9,698 bases of DNA. It comes from Methanoregula sp. GTDB taxonomy: Archaea; Halobacteriota; Methanomicrobia; Methanomicrobiales; Methanospirillaceae. The notes beneath the pieces are model-generated. The model was not told the origin of the DNA, did not search any database, and worked only from the letters and a program-made list of their open reading frames with translations. The translations under genes and the position numbers were made by a program. The stretch lies in assembly GCA_023228295.1 (NCBI GenBank), contig JALOBP010000031.1:1-9698 (forward strand), written 5' to 3'. Positions within the stretch are counted from its first letter, which is position 1. Each line of letters begins with the position of its first letter. Positions 6,974 through 9,698 of the stretch are shown here, piece after piece.

Positions 6974-7390
6974 ATGAACGGGCAGGATGAGCGGGACCGT
7001 ATTGTCTCACGGGTACGGGACGCGCTCCTCCCCGCACCCCCGCTCCGGGTTGCATGGATTTACGGTTCCGTCCTCACCCGCGACGATTTCCGCGACATCG
7101 ATGTTGCACTGCTCCTTGACCCGAAGGTTCCGGAAAATGAAGCGATCTCGTTTGCATCGGAAGTTGCAAACATGATCGAGACCGCCATCGGCTTTCGCCA
7201 CGAATGCGATGTGAGGGTTATCAACCGCGAACCGGTCTGGTTCCAGTACGAAGTCATAAGAAGCGGCGTTTTGCTCTTCGTCCGCGATGAGCAGGACCGG
7301 CTGGACTTCGAGACCGGTGTGATGGTCGAGTATCTTGACATGAAATACACCTACGATCTCTTTGACCGGGAATACCTCGCGAGGGCCTGA
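6974..7390 (+). CDS. mntA: Minimal nucleotidyltransferase antitoxin (MntA type)
   Basis: Antitoxin of a HEPN/MNT toxin-antitoxin system. In characterised pairs MntA transfers AMP groups from ATP to a tyrosine of the HepT ribonuclease and silences it. It is a pol-beta-fold minimal nucleotidyltransferase: GS motif at 31-32 (WIYGSVLTRDDFRDIDVALL), catalytic pair D41 and D43, third acidic residue D79 in ECDVRVIN, then the typical EVIRSGVLLFVRD and a C-terminal helix. Length, 138 aa, is usual. The ATG at 6974 is chosen because of the TATA box at 6945-6952; translation from 6926 would add 16 residues not expected in the family. The stop is one base from the hepT start, so the two are co-transcribed and probably translationally coupled. 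Composition is GC-rich, unlike the flanking toxin cassettes. All catalytic residues are intact. Confidence 0.92.
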   Translation: MNGQDERDRIVSRVRDALLPAPPLRVAWIYGSVLTRDDFRDIDVALLLDPKVPENEAISFASEVANMIETAIGFRHECDVRVINREPVWFQYEVIRSGVLLFVRDEQDRLDFETGVMVEYLDMKYTYDLFDREYLARA

Positions 7391-7391
7391 T

Positions 7392-7814
7392 ATGCGGATC
7401 GTCTCCCAGCTCCAGACACTCGATGACGCGCTTGAGGCATGGCAGCGGTACCGGCAGATCCCGGTGGAAAAATTCCATGACGATAAGGACACGCAGTACA
7501 TGGTCAGCCATGCCATGCTCCTTGCAATCCAGTCATCGATCGATATCGCAACCGGGATCGCGGTGATGAAGACCCCCCGCCGGCCGGATACCTACCGCGA
7601 GACGTTCCTTGTACTCGGCAAATCCGGGGTCATCCCGGAGGATCTGGCAGGCGAGATGGCAAAACTTGCAGGGTTCCGGAACCTCCTTGTGCACGAATAC
7701 ACCGGGCTCGATACCAGCCGTATCTACCGGATCCTTACGGATAACTGGGAGACCATCGACAGGTTCCGGATTACTGCCAGGGAGTTTGTCCGGCAGAACC
7801 CGGAAAACCGTTGA
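7392..7814 (+). CDS. hepT: HEPN ribonuclease toxin (HepT type)
   Basis: Predicted HEPN-domain RNase of the HEPN/MNT toxin-antitoxin system, partner of the gene before it. All-helical, 140 aa, with the diagnostic RX4HXY motif FRNLLVHEY (R96, H101, Y103): Arg and His form the RNA-cleaving site, and the tyrosine is the position AMPylated by MntA in studied pairs. Other family features are the N-terminal helix (LQTLDDALEAWQRYRQIP), the mid helix MVSHAMLLAIQSSIDIATGI (37-56), and the YRETFLVLGKSGVIPEDLA segment. The start at 7392 has a GAGGG Shine-Dalgarno (7381-7385) inside the end of mntA; a longer TTG-started version from 7362 would only read mntA in another frame. The motif is complete, so the toxin should be active. 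Confidence 0.92.
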   Translation: MRIVSQLQTLDDALEAWQRYRQIPVEKFHDDKDTQYMVSHAMLLAIQSSIDIATGIAVMKTPRRPDTYRETFLVLGKSGVIPEDLAGEMAKLAGFRNLLVHEYTGLDTSRIYRILTDNWETIDRFRITAREFVRQNPENR

Positions 7815-7919
7815 AGGTTTGAGAGGGGTTTTGGCTGATCCGGACCCGGTCAGAACCCTCTTTTTGCAGGATCTCCATCCCGTTATGGTCATCCTCAACC
7901 GGATACACGACGGCCTGAA

Positions 7920-7930
7920 TTTTTTTCTTT
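7920..7930 (+). terminator. T-rich terminator candidate after hepT
   Basis: TTTTTTTCTTT lies about 105 bases after the hepT stop. A shorter T5 at 7861-7865 is an alternative. U-rich runs end transcription in archaea; support is composition and position only. Confidence 0.35.
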
Positions 7931-7948
7931 GTGTGCCACTGTCGGAAC

Positions 7949-8009
7949 GGGTTTTCGTGATTTCAGATATCCGGGCCGGAGAAGTGCCTAGTAAAAAAGG
8001 GGGCGTATC
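7949..8009. repeat. Diverged repeat, copy B (pairs with 4741-4801)
   Basis: Same orientation as copy A, with 35 of 41 identical bases in 7969-8009. Both copies are followed on the plus strand by a purine-rich G tract and then by AT-rich DNA belonging to a minus-strand toxin/immunity block. No gene is convincing between 7815 and 8246; an open frame across 7609-8109 is only a shifted reading of hepT running into low-complexity sequence. Confidence 0.6.
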
Positions 8010-8246
8010 ATCGCGTTGTGCGGAGATGGCCAGAAAAAGAAGTGTTGCGAGAAGGCCGGTGGGAGGGGGCGAAGGGAGGAGAAAAAACGAATTAAGGATT
8101 TCAACCTAACTTTGCCACTTGGATTTTTTGCCTAAGATTTTGGATAAGAATTTGACACTTGTGGAATCTTTAGAAGGGTGCCAAAATAAAGGCCATAAAG
8201 CAAAGATTTATTGAATTGTACCGATCTTTAACGATATTGGGAGTTT

Positions 8247-8423
8247 TCACATCAAGCATTTTTCCACAAAATTCACCAAAAAATCTCTATCGAATTTGAC
8301 AGTTACTGTGGATTCGTGGGAACGGAAGGTCAAAATGTATGTCGACTCCAGCTTTGTGGCCTTTAACATTACCGTTTTAAGGTCAAACTTGGGTTTTTCA
8401 AGAGGTGAGATGCGATAAAACAC
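8247..8423 (-). CDS. Possible small gene or gene remnant, 58 codons
   Basis: Starting at a GTG (8423), the minus strand reads FYRISPLEKPKFDLKTVMLK, then KATKLESTYILTFRSHESTV, VKFDRDFLVNFVEK, and stops at 8247. The strand-like alternation and mixed charge look like real protein. There is no Shine-Dalgarno. Near the end an A5 tract (GTGGAAAAATGC) precedes a second frame, ATGCTTGATGTGAAA, that continues for 29 codons; one extra A would join the two into about 83 residues. The overlapping plus-strand frame is also open, but its serine/phenylalanine-rich composition looks like an antisense by-product. No family is recognised; it could be a decayed immunity gene. Confidence 0.35.
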   Translation of the reverse strand: MFYRISPLEKPKFDLKTVMLKATKLESTYILTFRSHESTVTVKFDRDFLVNFVEKCLM

Positions 8424-8514
8424 TGAACTGTCAAATTAGTTTTCCTGACAAAAAATTTGATAGCGATAGTTTACATCTTCTGCCGTTATGGATCAGACTG
8501 GCAAACTTGGGTTT
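8384..8514 (+). repeat. 13-bp direct repeat, copies 118 bases apart
   Basis: CAAACTTGGGTTT occurs at 8384-8396 and 8502-8514. In the minus strand both copies encode KPKF in open frames. In the same AT-rich region GAATTTGACA occurs at 8148-8157 and 8292-8301, and a 12-bp inverted pair AATTTGACAGTT (8293-8304) / AACTGTCAAATT (8426-8437) brackets the small gene. This may reflect tandem duplication and decay. Apart from this and the possible small gene, 8424-8620 shows no gene. Confidence 0.5.
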
Positions 8515-8620
8515 GAGAATGGAGCCGCTTGGGGGTGGTGAAAGGTCGTTGCGGGGGAAAGGATCCCAACAAGGAAGTGCGCAAATGATTGAAAAGAGAG
8601 GTAAGGTTACGAACGTCTGT

Positions 8621-9053
8621 TTAATACAGCATTTCCAGCAGTTCGGTAAACGAATTGCACACAAAAATAAACTGATGGTTACCTTTGCCAGTCACATCAT
8701 GTTTCAGGTATGTTATTACCGGAGGAAAATGTTCCCGGTAATCAAGGCAAATGAAATTCTGTCGGGAATCCGCTGCTATGGGGTATAATCCGGGAGCCCA
8801 AATGCGAATATGCTCATAATAAAACCTGAAGAAATGATCTGATTTCGGGTCCAGACTGAACAATTTTTCAAGTCGTATTCCTTTTTCATTTTCAGCATCG
8901 AACCGGCACGGATCCGGACTGCCCCCGCTATTTTCAATCGCGCATTGCTTGAAATCATCCGGTAATTTCACGGCATATACCTTTTCGATACACGGGATCA
9001 ATGTTTCGAGGTCCTTCCGCTTTTTTTTCCGTATTTTTCCATTTGATTGCCAT
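8621..9053 (-). CDS. SUKH (SMI1/KNR4) immunity-type protein, frame broken at A8 tract
   Basis: Second of two tandem SUKH-superfamily genes; such proteins protect against diverse toxin tips in bacterial polymorphic-toxin systems. The main frame reads IPCIEKVYAVKLPDDFKQC, AIENSGGSPDP, then LYPIAADSRQNFICLDYREH, FPPVITYL and the terminal FIFVCNSFTELLEML, all matching the upstream paralogue. The ATG at 9053 starts MAIKWKNTEKK, which matches the paralogue's IKWK start, but in another frame. Removing one A from an eight-A tract (9021-9028 on the plus strand) joins them as MAIKWKNTEKK, then RKDLETLIPCIEKVYAVKLP. As sequenced, the only start in the main frame is a TTG at 9001 (126 aa), which still covers nearly the whole domain. 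No clear Shine-Dalgarno precedes 9053; the gene begins 26 bases after the paralogue's stop, so it is in the same operon. Confidence 0.8.
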
Positions 9054-9079
9054 GGGATTACTTCTGTTGACCAGGTCTG

Positions 9080-9595
9080 TCATTCATCCTTCGGCTCTTC
9101 CTCCAGCATGTCGAGGAGTTCGGTGAATGAATTGCAGACATGGATAAGGTAATCTTCTTCTTTGATTTCATCACCATGGGATTTATCATTAAAAACAAAG
9201 TCCCAATGTTTCTCAAGATCTAAAAAACATACTTTTGGTGGAAAGCCATTGCGGAAATCAAAGCAATAATAATCATTGTGAGAAAATGCAAATGGAATAA
9301 TCCCATCAGGAACTTGGTTGTCACCACCAGAGTGAACATTTAAATTGTGATATGTTTCTAGAATATTTCCATCTGATTCAGGATTAAGATCAATAAGGGC
9401 AAGGAACTGTCCCTTTCCGGAGGGAATTTTACTATTCTTAACAATATTGAAAGGATAGGGATAACCCCCTGAGTTTTCTCTGATACAATCAATATAATCA
9501 TTCGGAAATTTGATGTGAAGGATATCCTCCACATTGGCAATTTTTGTACTGTCTGTCTTTCCATTGACATATTTCCATTTAATGTCCTTTCGCAT
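9080..9595 (-). CDS. SUKH (SMI1/KNR4) immunity-type protein, intact
   Basis: 171-aa SUKH-superfamily protein, predicted cytoplasmic immunity protein that binds and blocks a toxin tip, here presumably the one encoded just upstream. Visible family elements: N-terminal helix and first strand (KIANVEDILHIKFPNDYIDC, residues 18-37), the turn RENSGGYPYPF (39-49), the core IIPFAFSHNDYYCFDFRNGF, PPKVCFLD (99-126), and the terminal helix VCNSFTELLDMLEEE (153-167). Start: a GTG at 9607 overlaps the GAGGGG Shine-Dalgarno (about 9600-9605) that serves the ATG at 9595, so 9595 is preferred. The preceding gene's TGA (9604-9606) lies within that Shine-Dalgarno, giving tight coupling. AT-rich. The paralogue follows after 26 bases. 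The family assignment rests on motif layout read by eye. Confidence 0.85.
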   Translation of the reverse strand: MRKDIKWKYVNGKTDSTKIANVEDILHIKFPNDYIDCIRENSGGYPYPFNIVKNSKIPSGKGQFLALIDLNPESDGNILETYHNLNVHSGGDNQVPDGIIPFAFSHNDYYCFDFRNGFPPKVCFLDLEKHWDFVFNDKSHGDEIKEEDYLIHVCNSFTELLDMLEEEPKDE

Positions 9596-9603
9596 AATTC
9601 CCC

Positions 9604-9698
9604 TCACTCAATAGATCCAGATCCATGACCCCAGATTGCATTGCCACCCGTATGCCCGGTCATTTCATGCAGGTTATTATCTACTAATTGCAGTTTAC
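9604..9698 (-). CDS. C-terminal end of a probable toxin gene, cut by window edge
   Basis: The minus strand is open from the window edge to a TGA at 9604-9606, giving about 30 residues: KLQLVDNNLHEMTGHTGGNA then IWGHGSGSIE. The other two minus-strand frames carry stops in this interval. The sequence is protein-like and rich in histidine and glycine (HEMTGH...WGH). Its stop overlaps the ribosome binding site of the SUKH immunity gene, the order expected for a toxin and its immunity gene. The toxin class cannot be read from this fragment. Confidence 0.6.
   Translation of the reverse strand, partial: KLQLVDNNLHEMTGHTGGNAIWGHGSGSIE

Noticed and set aside
8100..8520. CRISPR array or replication origin repeats
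   Set aside because: The repeats are short, irregularly spaced and mixed in orientation, with no spacer periodicity and no associated cas or replication initiator gene.
8405..8788. Plus-strand 127-codon frame
   Set aside because: It overlaps the 3' half of a SUKH gene in antisense and its 5' part has no recognisable pattern.
1..9698. tRNA, rRNA or insertion-sequence genes
   Set aside because: No cloverleaf with a GGTTCGAATCC-type arm, no rRNA-like stretch, and no transposase motif or terminal inverted repeats with target duplications were found by eye.

Overview
The window reads like a chromosomal segment of a methanogenic archaeon of the Methanomicrobiales (Methanoregula-like; this is an inference). 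Supports are a GC-rich housekeeping background, Shine-Dalgarno sites of the GGTGAT/GGAG type that match archaeal 16S, TATA boxes, one probable leaderless gene, and a PrsW-type protease with an archaeal-style zinc-ribbon tail.

Left part (1-4600), GC-rich core: the 3' part of chorismate synthase (aroC, +), a 500-base gene-free spacer with GC-rich palindromes, a two-domain rhodanese-type sulfurtransferase (-), a PrsW-family membrane protease (+), and a DUF4143-type AAA ATPase (-).

Right part (4640-9698), accessory: a mosaic of toxin-associated genes. Read on the minus strand from right to left it holds: (i) the last 30 codons of a gene cut by the right edge, followed at once by two tandem SUKH (SMI1/KNR4) immunity-type genes, the second broken near its start at an eight-A tract; (ii) a 570-base AT-rich stretch with short repeats and a possible 58-codon gene; (iii) a minimal nucleotidyltransferase/HEPN (MntA-HepT) toxin-antitoxin pair on the plus strand; (iv) a headless polymorphic-toxin fragment (GC-rich pre-toxin region joined to an AT-rich toxin tip) followed by two small unrecognised genes placed where immunity genes sit. 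A diverged sequence of about 60 bases occurs at 4741-4801 and 7949-8009, just beyond the downstream end of each AT-rich toxin/immunity block.

My reading is that this is a toxin-tip cassette array. Interchangeable toxin tips with cognate immunity genes have been displaced from a full-length secreted or surface toxin and kept as orphans between blocks of shared sequence, with an MntA-HepT module lodged between two cassettes. The toxin tip at about 5995-6570 and its two partner genes belong to no family I recognise and are the best candidates here for something undescribed.
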